A DNA stretch of 64,000 nt from Bifidobacterium dentium JCM 1195 = DSM 20436 (GCF_001042595.1 NZ_AP012326.1:1364001-1428000), one strand, 5' to 3'. Positions 26,646 to 35,303 are shown, counted from the stretch's first letter. Numbers and translations are program-made. Notes: generated by a model from the letters alone, not told the origin.

Positions 26646-27323
26646 ATGGGCGTTCCCGTCGTGTACACGGATTTCGACGGCGTGCTGAACGCGTTCCCCG
26701 ACCGCAAGGTCCTGCAACGCGGCGGCGTGAACCGCACGCAATGGCTGAAGGACGGCGATCCGCGCAAAGCCCTGTACAGTCCCGAACGTGCGTTCCACCT
26801 GGACGGCAACGCGCAGGCGCGTCTTTTCGTGGGCCGGTTCCGCATCCACTGGTCGCGCGAGCTGTCCGACGCCATGTACGGGCTCGCCAGGAACGGCCGT
26901 ATCGAACTGAACTGGCTGACCACCTGGCAGCCATACTGCACGAACACGTTGGATCCGATGCTCGGCTGGGATCCCGGAATCGTCCGTACCGTCCCCTGGT
27001 ACGACCCGGTCACCATGGAACGCAGGCTGACGGGCAAACGGTCGACGATACTGTCGCGCATCCAAGCGGAACGGAAGTCGGCGGACCCGTCGCCGGCCAT
27101 ATGGATCGACGACGAGGAATGCGACCAGGCCGCCATGGCGGAAATCAGAGCGGCCGAGCCCGCCGCTCCGGTGCTGATGGTGCGGCCCGACTGGCGTATC
27201 GGCATCAGCCGCCGCCAATGGCGGCTCGTCAACGACTTCATCGACGGTTGGGACGGTTTTCCGTCCGTCACGTTGGATGCGGAGGACGGCAGGCACGGCC
27301 ACGGCGGCCATATCGGACTGTAA
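26646..27323 (+). CDS. HAD-domain-containing protein
   Basis: The product is 225 aa. The N-terminus VVYTDFDGVLNAF is a HAD motif I (DFDGV). IELNWLTTWQ supplies a motif II-like Thr, and AIWIDDEECDQAA a motif IV-like acidic pair. This matches the small HAD proteins annotated secondary-thiamine-like or generic HAD domain in actinobacterial phages and islands. The start at 26646 is two bases after the previous stop, with AAGAAGGAG upstream. The substrate is unknown. Confidence 0.7.
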   Translation: MGVPVVYTDFDGVLNAFPDRKVLQRGGVNRTQWLKDGDPRKALYSPERAFHLDGNAQARLFVGRFRIHWSRELSDAMYGLARNGRIELNWLTTWQPYCTNTLDPMLGWDPGIVRTVPWYDPVTMERRLTGKRSTILSRIQAERKSADPSPAIWIDDEECDQAAMAEIRAAEPAAPVLMVRPDWRIGISRRQWRLVNDFIDGWDGFPSVTLDAEDGRHGHGGHIGL

Positions 27324-27334
27324 GGAAAAGGCGA

Positions 27335-28483
27335 ATGGAAGATATCGGGAACGGGGAACGGCACGGCGACGTTCCCGAATGGGGTTTGGAGGATCTGACC
27401 GACAGCGTCCTGTACGACGTGTTCTACGAGTCGACGACCATGCTTGCCGGCAGGATGCTCGCCCAGCAACGATTGGCGGCGGGCCAAGGCAACCGGTACA
27501 GGGAGCATTGGGCCAGGATGAACCGGTACGGGCTGCTGTCCGACCGGGACAGGGTCGACCCGACCGACCGCGAGGCGCTTGTCAGGACGAAACGGGTGAA
27601 CGATTCGACTCGTATGGGCCGCGCGCTCATGGCCGAACCCTGGCATGAGATCGGCCGGCAGTCCGCGGTCGACGTGGACCGGATCTGGAACGAAGACATC
27701 CTGCCAACGATTGAGGGCGTGGCCGGATCGGATGATCCGTGCACGGTGTTCGTCGGCGGGCAGCCCGGCGCAGGCAAGACCCGCGCCGTGCATATGATCC
27801 TCGACATGGGATTGCACGAGGGGACGCTCCTGCCGGTGAACGGCGACGATCTGCGCCAATACCATCCCGACTACGACCGTCTGTGCGACGAAGACCCTTT
27901 GGGCATGCCGCTCCGGACCGCAGAGGCGTCGGCGGAATGGATCCGCAGGACCATGGCGTACGCCACCGCGAACCGGATCTCCACCATCGTGGAAGGCACG
28001 TGGAGGAACGCGTCGACCGTGCTCGACGAGGCCTCGAACGCGAAACGCAACGGACGGACGACGCATGCGATCGTACTGGCTGTGCCGCCGGTCCTGTCGC
28101 GCATCGCGATCCTGGAACGTTACTACCGGGACCGCTCCGTAGGGCTACCATCACGTTGGACACCCACGTCCGCACATGAGAACACCGTCAGGAACCTGGC
28201 ATCCACAGTCCGATTGATTGCCGGATCTCCGCTAATTGACCAGTTCACCGTGATTGACCGTAACGGCGTCGTTCTGTTTGATGGCACCGGTGACGGGGGA
28301 AAAGACGGTTGGCATGAATGGATGCATAAGGTGTCGCGAGTCAGCGGAATCGATGGCGACGCGCAACTGGCACGTGTTGATTTCCTCGAACGGGCGTGGT
28401 CGGCGTTCACCCCCGATAACGGCGATGCACGCATGCTTCTGAACAAGATTCATTGCGGATTCCATCCACGGATTCCGCAATGA
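27335..28483 (+). CDS. Zeta-toxin-family P-loop kinase
   Basis: The product is 382 aa. Walker A is FVGGQPGAGKTRAVH (about residue 142), followed by PVNGDDLRQYHPDY, which matches the zeta consensus around the substrate-binding Asp, and a basic lid region (ILERYYRDR). Zeta enzymes phosphorylate UDP-N-acetylglucosamine and poison cell-wall synthesis. Members of this size may instead act on other nucleotides. The 140-residue N-terminal extension is not part of the core. No epsilon-type antitoxin gene is visible; the two preceding HAD phosphatases could in principle reverse the phosphorylation. Confidence 0.8.
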   Translation: MEDIGNGERHGDVPEWGLEDLTDSVLYDVFYESTTMLAGRMLAQQRLAAGQGNRYREHWARMNRYGLLSDRDRVDPTDREALVRTKRVNDSTRMGRALMAEPWHEIGRQSAVDVDRIWNEDILPTIEGVAGSDDPCTVFVGGQPGAGKTRAVHMILDMGLHEGTLLPVNGDDLRQYHPDYDRLCDEDPLGMPLRTAEASAEWIRRTMAYATANRISTIVEGTWRNASTVLDEASNAKRNGRTTHAIVLAVPPVLSRIAILERYYRDRSVGLPSRWTPTSAHENTVRNLASTVRLIAGSPLIDQFTVIDRNGVVLFDGTGDGGKDGWHEWMHKVSRVSGIDGDAQLARVDFLERAWSAFTPDNGDARMLLNKIHCGFHPRIPQ

Positions 28484-28498
28484 CGTGGACGGATACGA

Positions 28499-28550
28499 TA
28501 AACGGCATGACAGGCGATTCGGCAACCGATATCGCTCATCATGCCGTTTA
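28499..28550. terminator. Bidirectional terminator between zeta and exonuclease genes
   Basis: TAAACGGCATGA (28499-28510) and TCATGCCGTTTA (28539-28550) form a perfect 12-bp stem. Inside, GCGAT and ATCGC extend it to a compact hairpin. It lies between two converging genes and can end both transcripts. A second imperfect 12-bp inverted repeat (28452-28481) is inside the last codons of the zeta gene. Confidence 0.65.
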
Positions 28551-28566
28551 ATGGTCGTGGTCGGCG

Positions 28567-29898
28567 TCAATTCACGTCTTGCATAACTTGCTCGCCATGC
28601 TCGTAACGGGAATGCAGTGCGTTGAGCTGGTTGCGCATGGCACGCATCATGATGTGCGCGTCCTCGAGCCCAAGATGACGCTCCTTCTCGCCCTGATCGA
28701 GACGAATCGCGCCGCCGTCATGGGACGGAACCTCCATGTCGCGGTCGGCGTCCAACGCGTGGTTGCGACGCGCGTAATCGTCAAGCTTGAAACCCTGTAC
28801 ACGCGCATCCTCGCTGTGCTGGGCCACTTTCATGGAGTCGACGATGCGGATGCGTCCGTCGCGTAATGCCTCCGCGTAGCCCTCGCAGTTGCCGATGAGG
28901 AAGGAGCGTTCGAAATTCGCATTGTGTGCAACCATAATTCTTCCGTCAAGCGCGGTTATTATCGTTTTCTGCGCGTTCGCGTCCTCTTGGAAGGGGATGC
29001 GCCCGCTGACATCCGCCGTGGTGATGCCAGTCAGTTCGGTGATGTTCCTACTGATGCCCAGACGTTCACGTTGCTTCGAGATGCCATAGGTGCGGCGTTG
29101 GGCTTCGAAGGCGCGCCCCATGGCCATGTCGAATAGTTCCCATCCGGCGTCGATGATGTAGTCCTGGTTCACACTGGTGCCGGTGGTCTCCAGATCGATG
29201 CCAACGAGGACTCCCGCCACGGGCTGTGTCCCGTATTCGGTGACGATGGATTCGGTCTGGTTCATGCCGTTCTTGATCCTGCGTTCGACCTGTTCGCGGA
29301 CATCGTCCGGATTCCTGCCCTGAAGCCAAGCAATCTCTCTGTACACGTTGATGGGATCCGCGATTTCCGTCTTCGTGAGACGCGGCTTCGGCTTGGGCGC
29401 GCCGACCGATTCCCTTGTGGAGGATGTCCGGGATGGTTTGACCTGCTGACGTATCGCCCTCGCGGCCTGTGGACCGATGAGACCGGCGAGATATTCGGAC
29501 TCGTCGTAGGCGTCGCGGGACTGCCATGTCAGCAGACGGATAGCGGACGCGTTCTCGACAATTTCGGATTGTCCTTCCAACCAAGCCTTCTTCATTGCCG
29601 ACAGATATTCGTTGTTCTCCACGAGACGGGTGTAAGTGGCGCGGTACAGCTCATCGACCGCAACGTTGCGACCGTCCAACGCGCGGCCGTTGATGGAAAG
29701 CCGTAGCGGATCTTGCAGGCGGGAAAGCAGATGGTCCGTGGCACCGGCAATCGGTCCGCCGACGGATCCTTCTAGTCCGCGCCATTGTTCGACAGTATCC
29801 GTGGCAGATTGCGCGAGCCTAAGATACTCGCTTCTGCCCTGCTCCGTCGTAGCGACCTGTCCGAGGTATTCGTTCATCATCCTGTCGGCGCCGTTCAT
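28567..29898 (-). CDS. DEDD-type 3'-5' exonuclease (DnaQ-like) with novel N-terminal domain
   Basis: The product is 443 aa. The C-terminal half is a DnaQ/RNase T fold: VGIDLETTGTSV (Exo I, D and E, about residue 234), MVAHNANFERSFL (Exo II) and GLEDAHIMMRA (Exo III, HxxxD type). The first 210 residues match nothing I recognise and look helical. The ribosome site is AAAGGGA before the ATG at 29898. It diverges from the three-gene operon at 30173 across a copy of the island dyad motif. The role is probably nucleic-acid trimming or degradation; a defence role is inference from location. Confidence 0.75.
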   Translation of the reverse strand: MNGADRMMNEYLGQVATTEQGRSEYLRLAQSATDTVEQWRGLEGSVGGPIAGATDHLLSRLQDPLRLSINGRALDGRNVAVDELYRATYTRLVENNEYLSAMKKAWLEGQSEIVENASAIRLLTWQSRDAYDESEYLAGLIGPQAARAIRQQVKPSRTSSTRESVGAPKPKPRLTKTEIADPINVYREIAWLQGRNPDDVREQVERRIKNGMNQTESIVTEYGTQPVAGVLVGIDLETTGTSVNQDYIIDAGWELFDMAMGRAFEAQRRTYGISKQRERLGISRNITELTGITTADVSGRIPFQEDANAQKTIITALDGRIMVAHNANFERSFLIGNCEGYAEALRDGRIRIVDSMKVAQHSEDARVQGFKLDDYARRNHALDADRDMEVPSHDGGAIRLDQGEKERHLGLEDAHIMMRAMRNQLNALHSRYEHGEQVMQDVN

Positions 29899-29963
29899 GA
29901 CCGTCCCTTTCCGCGATACAAAATATCCGCAATCGTCCTATTGGTCAAATTGTTCATCCGACA

Positions 29964-30015
29964 ACCACCGGATAATCGAAACCCGCTAATGGACAGAACA
30001 GCTTTTGTCCGGTGG
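29964..30015. promoter_or_regulatory. Island dyad motif, copy C
   Basis: ACCACCGGATAAT (29964-29976) and TTGTCCGGTGGT (30005-30015 region) face each other about 28 bases apart. They lie between the divergent exonuclease gene and the three-gene operon. Confidence 0.5.
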
Positions 30016-30172
30016 TCTCGCCACGTAAGCCATATTTCGGAGGAAAGGAGCGCTGGGACCATGGGAACATCCGTATGCCCGGCATTGGTTACGACACCGT
30101 CCATATATTTCCCCGTGTCCGAGGGTCCCGATGATTAGAATCGTTTGTTGTCGGACATTGCGGGAGGGATGG

Positions 30173-31576
30173 ATGAACGTGGGACAATCAGGGAAACGAA
30201 AAGTGAATCCGTTTGAACAAGATGGATATATCTGTATCACGCTGGAAGACCTTGAAAGGAACAGGGATAGGCTGATTGATGGTGAGATGGTCGAGACCGA
30301 CGCACGACCCTATCAATGCGTGGATGACCTTGAGAGAAGCATGCTCGCCAAGCCGAATCCCTGTGATTGGTTCCAAAACTCATGCGATTGGCGTCTTCGC
30401 TACTACATCGCGAAAACCCTGCGCGAGAAATATCCGGATCTGACACGCGACTGCGCCAATGAACGTTCCAGACTCAACACGAGCTCGCCAATCGTATGGA
30501 AACTGAGGGACGCGTTCCTCGGTGCATCGAACGAAAGGGAAATCCCCGTCATCGAGACGTGGGCCGAGCGGGATGCGAGGCAGTCCTCCGTGAGAGAATG
30601 GCTGCTGACGTTGGCAGGAAAGGGGCACACACTACGAGACGAGAATGAACTCAGGAGTCTGCCGCCGGACTTCCTGACGTCGCTGATCAAAGTCGTAGAA
30701 GAGGATCCTGATGCGCGGACGCATCTCTATCCCGGGGAGGAGATGGTCACCCCGCCCCCGTACATAGGCTATTTCCTCTACCGTTTTCTGGTTCCGAAAG
30801 AGGAACGCGAAGCATCCCGCGGGTCACATCCCATCGCCTACTGGTCCACGAGCGAGGCGTGGAACAGACCCATGATCGTACGATTGTGGAGCAGGGAAGA
30901 CAGGCATCTCGACAACCGGCAGTTCAGCAAGTTCCTGATGACGTCGGTCGAGGATTTCCTATCCAAGGCGAACGCCATGGCTTCGGCGACATACGGACTC
31001 AACGAATCCCTCAGGAAACGGCTCGCCAAAGCGCGCAGAGAGCGCGGCGAGTTCATCCGCGTCCTATCGGGCGACTCGGGAGACCCGTACATCGAGCAGA
31101 TACGGCAGATTATCGCCTCCGGCGGAGAATGGGACACTGCCAAGGAGAAAAAACGGAACTACAACAGGAGCACGACGCGTTGGGGAAACTACGGCAATCC
31201 CGCGGAGATGTCCGAACTCATCACACAGCGGAATAATCTGGTCATCAGAACGATTAAAGCCAATCCGAAACTCCGTCACAAGTTCGAAACCCTCCAAATC
31301 AGAGTCAATAAAATGAAGCCAGGCGGCAGGAGCCCGAACATCGGCAAGAAAGGCGAATTGGAACGCTATCTGGGATTCTGTTTCGATGTGGCGCAGGGCA
31401 CCTTGCCCATGCGTTCGATCATCGAGCTCGTATTGGAGAAATGCGAGGTCTTGCGGCCCGTCAATCTGGGCGGAGCCGAGAACAGGCAATCGAAGATCGG
31501 CAATTATTCCTTGGCCGATGCTGCGGCTTTGGAAATGGAGCGTTCCTTCAGGGACCCACAGGAGGAAGAGTGGTGA
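30173..31576 (+). CDS. Hypothetical protein, 467 aa, first gene of a three-gene operon
   Basis: I do not recognise a family. The ATG at 30173 follows GGGAGGG. The protein has no membrane segments and is rich in Arg, Glu and Trp. The N-terminal 70 residues contain a short acidic/aromatic stretch (DGYICITLEDLERNRDRLID). A central region has a long helical, strongly charged part (LRKRLAKARRERGEFIRVL). It overlaps the next gene by a single base (TGATG), so the products are coupled. With the third gene encoding a zinc peptidase, the set could be a sensor/regulator system or an unrecognised defence operon. Confidence 0.65.
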   Translation: MNVGQSGKRKVNPFEQDGYICITLEDLERNRDRLIDGEMVETDARPYQCVDDLERSMLAKPNPCDWFQNSCDWRLRYYIAKTLREKYPDLTRDCANERSRLNTSSPIVWKLRDAFLGASNEREIPVIETWAERDARQSSVREWLLTLAGKGHTLRDENELRSLPPDFLTSLIKVVEEDPDARTHLYPGEEMVTPPPYIGYFLYRFLVPKEEREASRGSHPIAYWSTSEAWNRPMIVRLWSREDRHLDNRQFSKFLMTSVEDFLSKANAMASATYGLNESLRKRLAKARRERGEFIRVLSGDSGDPYIEQIRQIIASGGEWDTAKEKKRNYNRSTTRWGNYGNPAEMSELITQRNNLVIRTIKANPKLRHKFETLQIRVNKMKPGGRSPNIGKKGELERYLGFCFDVAQGTLPMRSIIELVLEKCEVLRPVNLGGAENRQSKIGNYSLADAAALEMERSFRDPQEEEW

Positions 31577-32511
31577 TGGACAGCAGAATCGAGAAGCATC
31601 TTATCGACATCATCGCGAAACAATACCAGCCCGGCAAATTCCGGCAGGCGACGGATGAGGATCTGATTGCCTCGCGTTTGGATGAGCCCGTCGCAGCCGA
31701 TCAGCTGTGGGAGGTCGATGACCGCAAGACGTGTGCGATGGTATTCGTCTCCGAAGTACCGGATGACAGGCGGCTCGTCCGTGTCATTCCAGTCGGGAAC
31801 TACGAAAACGGTTTCGATTCCCGCGACCATGTCGTGTTCCCAGACGGATCCCCGACTGGTTTCCCGCTGATCGTATACAAGGAATTCGAGACGACGATAC
31901 CCATCAGACTGCTGTCGGTTCCATACGGTTCGTTCGATGGGCATGTCTCGGATAACATTCGATCGTTCGAAGGCGTGTACGATCCTTACGACGACAACAA
32001 CATCCCCCTCGTGAACCGTATGAACATCCGGGACCAGTTCGAACGATGGCACGAGCTGTGCGACCGGCTTCCCGAGCCGCAAGGCATCTCGGAAGAGGAA
32101 TTCGGGACCAGGGAGGACATCGGCGACTACATCGAGGCGTTGCATTCCGTGCTTGGTCTCGCGCCTGCGCAGTGCCTTGCCGTGCGACGCGGTACTCTGG
32201 CGCTTACCGAAGAGCAGGAGAAGCGCATGGCAAAGGCCGGTTTCGGAAACCATCCGCAAACGACGGACACGCTGCCGAAGGCTTTCGTGGAACTGTCCGA
32301 ACAGCCACGCTGGCGTTTCGTCGTCGACGATTACATCGACAGCCACCAAGAGTCCGCATCTTCGTTCGACATCGAGAGCACCGCCCGCGAAGCTCTCGCA
32401 CATCAGGCGTTCGCCCTCGCAGCCAGAACCAACGGCTCTGGTGACGAGGCGATCAACGAATTATTGCAGAAGGCGGCCGGAAGCATGACGAGAAGCCGGA
32501 AGGCCGAATGA
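31576..32511 (+). CDS. Hypothetical protein, 311 aa, second gene of a three-gene operon
   Basis: I do not recognise a family. The ATG at 31576 shares its A with the previous TGA; a GTG at 31573 is an alternative. The first 130 residues look like a beta-rich domain (MVFVSEVPDDRRLVRVIPVG, then FPLIVYKEFETTIPIRLL). The C-terminal half is helical and ends with a basic tail (KAAGSMTRSRKAE). No catalytic motif is evident. The stop overlaps the next start (ATGATG at 32508), so its dosage is tied to the peptidase gene. Confidence 0.65.
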   Translation: MDSRIEKHLIDIIAKQYQPGKFRQATDEDLIASRLDEPVAADQLWEVDDRKTCAMVFVSEVPDDRRLVRVIPVGNYENGFDSRDHVVFPDGSPTGFPLIVYKEFETTIPIRLLSVPYGSFDGHVSDNIRSFEGVYDPYDDNNIPLVNRMNIRDQFERWHELCDRLPEPQGISEEEFGTREDIGDYIEALHSVLGLAPAQCLAVRRGTLALTEEQEKRMAKAGFGNHPQTTDTLPKAFVELSEQPRWRFVVDDYIDSHQESASSFDIESTAREALAHQAFALAARTNGSGDEAINELLQKAAGSMTRSRKAE

Positions 32512-33878
32512 TGGTCTCCGACCCCGCATACCGTGCCGGTCTGGACATCCAGGTCAACGGGATGCTCAGACTCGCCCGAAGGAAAAGCAGGTCGTTCGGA
32601 AAGGACTGCCTGTCCAATCCAGGAATGCTGCGGCAGCATTGGACGAAGCAACTGGACATCATCTACTATTCGCCACGGGAACAGGACCAGATCAAGACCA
32701 TCAGGGAAGACGGGCGAACCGTGGACGACAACGCATCGTTCGCTGACCTTTTGGGCTTCTTCTCCCCCGCCTCCCATCCGGAGGCGGAACTGGACAAGGC
32801 CTATGTGGCCTGGGATGAAGGATCGTTCACGACGAGACGGAATTTCACACTGCTGCACGAAATCGGTCATTACCTCCAAGAGACCGATTTCGAGCTGATG
32901 AAACGGATCTGCTCGTTCGAAAGCGATTACGCCGGCAAGAGGTTCGAGGAGGATGCGTGCAACCGGTTCGCGTCGCTGGCGCTCCTGCCGGACAAATTCA
33001 TCTCGAAATGGCTTGTCCTCGACCGTTCCCCATGTGCCAGGGACATTCATGCTGTCTTCGAGCACGGAAGGGAGTGCTCGGCTGAGAGGAACGAAGTCCG
33101 GGTTTCGAGAATCGCAGTGGTTCGCCGTCTCGGCGCGCTGCTCCCATCGTTGGGATACGCGTCCCTGATCAAAAAACCATACGAGAGGGATGAGCCGCCG
33201 GAAGTGGTCTGCCGTGCATGGAACGACGGCGCTGTGGATTTCTCTCCGGAATTCACAGTGGCGGAGAACATGCTGTACGCGCTTGCACAGAGTGGGAAGA
33301 AAAGACCAAAGAATGGGGATGGTTTCGCTTCGGACACTAGGATGTTCCTCGGCATGCCGACCGACGAACGTCCACTACGCGGTGACGTGGTCTTTTCCCA
33401 CGGCAGACAGGAATTCGCTTTCCTAGTCGTGGAATATCTGCCCGAAGCGAGGAAAGAGACCATATGCGCCAACCAAGAACCATTCCACGAACTGGCTTCC
33501 ACGATGGAACCTGCACCCGTTCGCGAAGCGGATGTGCCCGCCTATGTGTTGGACATGGAACAGGACATAATGACGGCTTTCGCCGAATGGAACGCAGTCA
33601 CTCCTCACTGGAGGACGAAAAAAGTCCTCTCGGAACGAACCGCCAAGGAGCAACTGCGATTCCTGACGGACCTCGGAGAATCCATACGTGCGGTTGGCTG
33701 CGACGAGCTCGCCAACGAACTGTCCGAGACCGTGTTCTCATATGACACATACGACGCATTCTCACCCATTTACAGCCGGATTCGAGAGGGAATGCCCGTC
33801 ATCGATCCGAAACGAACGAGGAAGGACCATCTCCTGTCCGCGCTGGGAAGATACGCATCTTTCCTGAATGCCGATTAA
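32508..33878 (+). CDS. ImmA/IrrE-family zinc metallopeptidase
   Basis: The product is 456 aa. The catalytic motif FTLLHEIGHYLQ (HExxH, about residue 118) is followed by FEEDACNRFASLALLP, which gives the third zinc ligand and the hydrophobic segment typical of ImmA/IrrE peptidases. These proteins usually cut a repressor or a partner regulator when a stress or infection signal arrives. The C-terminal 250 residues (AENMLYALAQSGKK, LGRYASFLNAD) are unknown, but the same segments survive in the decayed copy at 19610-19932. Its substrate may be one of the two upstream operon products. Confidence 0.82.
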   Translation: MMVSDPAYRAGLDIQVNGMLRLARRKSRSFGKDCLSNPGMLRQHWTKQLDIIYYSPREQDQIKTIREDGRTVDDNASFADLLGFFSPASHPEAELDKAYVAWDEGSFTTRRNFTLLHEIGHYLQETDFELMKRICSFESDYAGKRFEEDACNRFASLALLPDKFISKWLVLDRSPCARDIHAVFEHGRECSAERNEVRVSRIAVVRRLGALLPSLGYASLIKKPYERDEPPEVVCRAWNDGAVDFSPEFTVAENMLYALAQSGKKRPKNGDGFASDTRMFLGMPTDERPLRGDVVFSHGRQEFAFLVVEYLPEARKETICANQEPFHELASTMEPAPVREADVPAYVLDMEQDIMTAFAEWNAVTPHWRTKKVLSERTAKEQLRFLTDLGESIRAVGCDELANELSETVFSYDTYDAFSPIYSRIREGMPVIDPKRTRKDHLLSALGRYASFLNAD

Positions 33879-34162
33879 AAGGCGAGAAGCCGCATGGCAT
33901 CTTCGAACGGGGATGCCATGGAGAATCCAGCCTTTTGGAATGTAGAATGATGCCACGCCGAGAATGAGGAAATCGAATCCCTTTGCCGGATACACGGATG
34001 ACCCGACACCGTAAAACATGCAGCAGACGCCTGCGATCCTCGAAATCCAGTACAGCGCATGCAATGGATGCAGAATCACAGACATGATGACGTAACCGAT
34101 GATGACACCAATAAAAAGGCCCTGACGGACTCCTCATCTTCAAATGTGACTGTGCGTTCCAT
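33762..34162 (-). pseudogene. Small membrane protein gene split by a one-base frameshift
   Basis: A good ribosome site (AAGGAG) precedes an ATG at 34162 that encodes MERTVTFEDEESVRAF and then goes off frame. In the neighbouring frame, straight after a T5 run, the sequence continues FIGVIIGYVIMSVILHPLHA, LYWISRIAGVCCMFYGVGSS and LILGVASFYIPKGW, two or three convincing membrane segments. One extra T (T6) would restore a single protein. The downstream end is uncertain because the open frame runs 117 bases into the 3' end of the peptidase gene on the opposite strand. The start overlaps the degenerate end of the CRISPR array. Confidence 0.6.
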
Positions 34163-34187
34163 TAGCTCGTATCTCCTTGGGATAGTG

Positions 34188-35285
34188 GATAAACTTGGAG
34201 AGCTCGGTCCCCAACTCGTCGATGTACTGGGAATTAGCTTCTACCCTTCTTGATAAACTTGAACGGCAACGACTCATTATCCGGGTTGAACTGGGAATTA
34301 GCTTCTACCCTTCTTGATAAACTTGATCGGAAGACATTAACGGACGTACCATTACTGGGAATTAGCTTCTACCCTTCTTGATAAACTTGTGGTATACGAG
34401 CGAATACAGTTCCTGCGACTGGGAATTAGCTTCTACCCTTCTTGATAAACTTGGCGCGGATCAGGTTTTCAAGGAATTCGTACTGGGAATTAGCTTCTAC
34501 CCTTCTTGATAAACTTGTGCCGCAAAGGCGTGATGTGGAAAAACAACTGGGAATTAGCTTCTACCCTTCTTGATAAACTTGCATGTGCGCCAAGGAAGTG
34601 TACGTCGCCACTGGGAATTAGCTTCTACCCTTCTTGATAAACTTGCAACCACGAGAGGAAAGATGCCGGGAAAACTGGGAATTAGCTTCTACCCTTCTTG
34701 ATAAACTTGGAGACGACGTGCATTGCACTGCTCGCAAACTGGGAATTAGCTTCTACCCTTCTTGATAAACTTGTCGGAGCCGTGGCGAACACGCCGACAA
34801 GACTGGGAATTAGCTTCTACCCTTCTTGATAAACTTGGTAGAGCACGCCGTCCACGTCCGACACGACTGGGAATTAGCTTCTACCCTTCTTGATAAACTT
34901 GTCCGCAACCCGCTCCACAGTCGCGAAGCACTGGGAATTAGCTTCTACCCTTCTTGATAAACTTGGTGCCAGCCGACCATAATGGCAAGGACTACTGGGA
35001 ATTAGCTTCTACCCTTCTTGATAAACTTGTCTCGCCGCGCAACAATCCGGCGATAAGACTGGGAATTAGCTTCTACCCTTCTTGATAAACTTGGGCTTTC
35101 GTGTCGGGATGGTCGGGGCGCACTGGGAATTAGCTTCTACCCTTCTTGATAAACTTGCGAATGTCTTCGCAGAGGCTTTCGATGCACTGGGAATTAGCTT
35201 CTACCCTTCTTGATAAACTTGGAAACGGAACCGCTCGTAGACGTATTTCACTGGGAATTAGCTTCTACCCTTCTTGATAAACTTG
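34188..35285 (+). CRISPR. Type II-C CRISPR array: 17 intact 36-bp repeats, 17 spacers of 28 bp
   Basis: Intact repeats start at 34226 and recur every 64 bases to the last at 35250-35285. Each is 36 bp, begins ACTGGGAATTAGCTTC and ends CTTGATAAACTTG, and all look identical. Every spacer is exactly 28 bp. Before the first full repeat a 10-base remnant (GATAAACTTG, 34188-34197) and a further 28-bp spacer mark a degenerate terminal repeat. Pairing with the tracrRNA shows that the plus strand is the crRNA strand, opposite to cas transcription. The spacers are GC-rich, consistent with actinobacterial phage or plasmid targets, which I cannot search. Confidence 0.98.
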
Positions 35286-35303
35286 TATGTTTGTCAAGAA
35301 GGG
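35268..35303. terminator. 15-bp hairpin spanning the last repeat and the cas2-side flank
   Basis: CCCTTCTTGATAAAC (bases 19-33 of the last repeat) pairs with GTTTGTCAAGAAGGG at 35289-35303 over 15 positions, including one G-T, around a 6-base loop. It can stop plus-strand crRNA transcription before it enters cas2, or serve as an integration landmark. No T-run follows. Confidence 0.55.

Noticed and set aside
26603..28066. A 487-codon minus-strand frame over the HAD and zeta genes
   Set aside because: It is antisense to three genes with clear motifs and ribosome sites. Long antisense frames are common in high-GC DNA.
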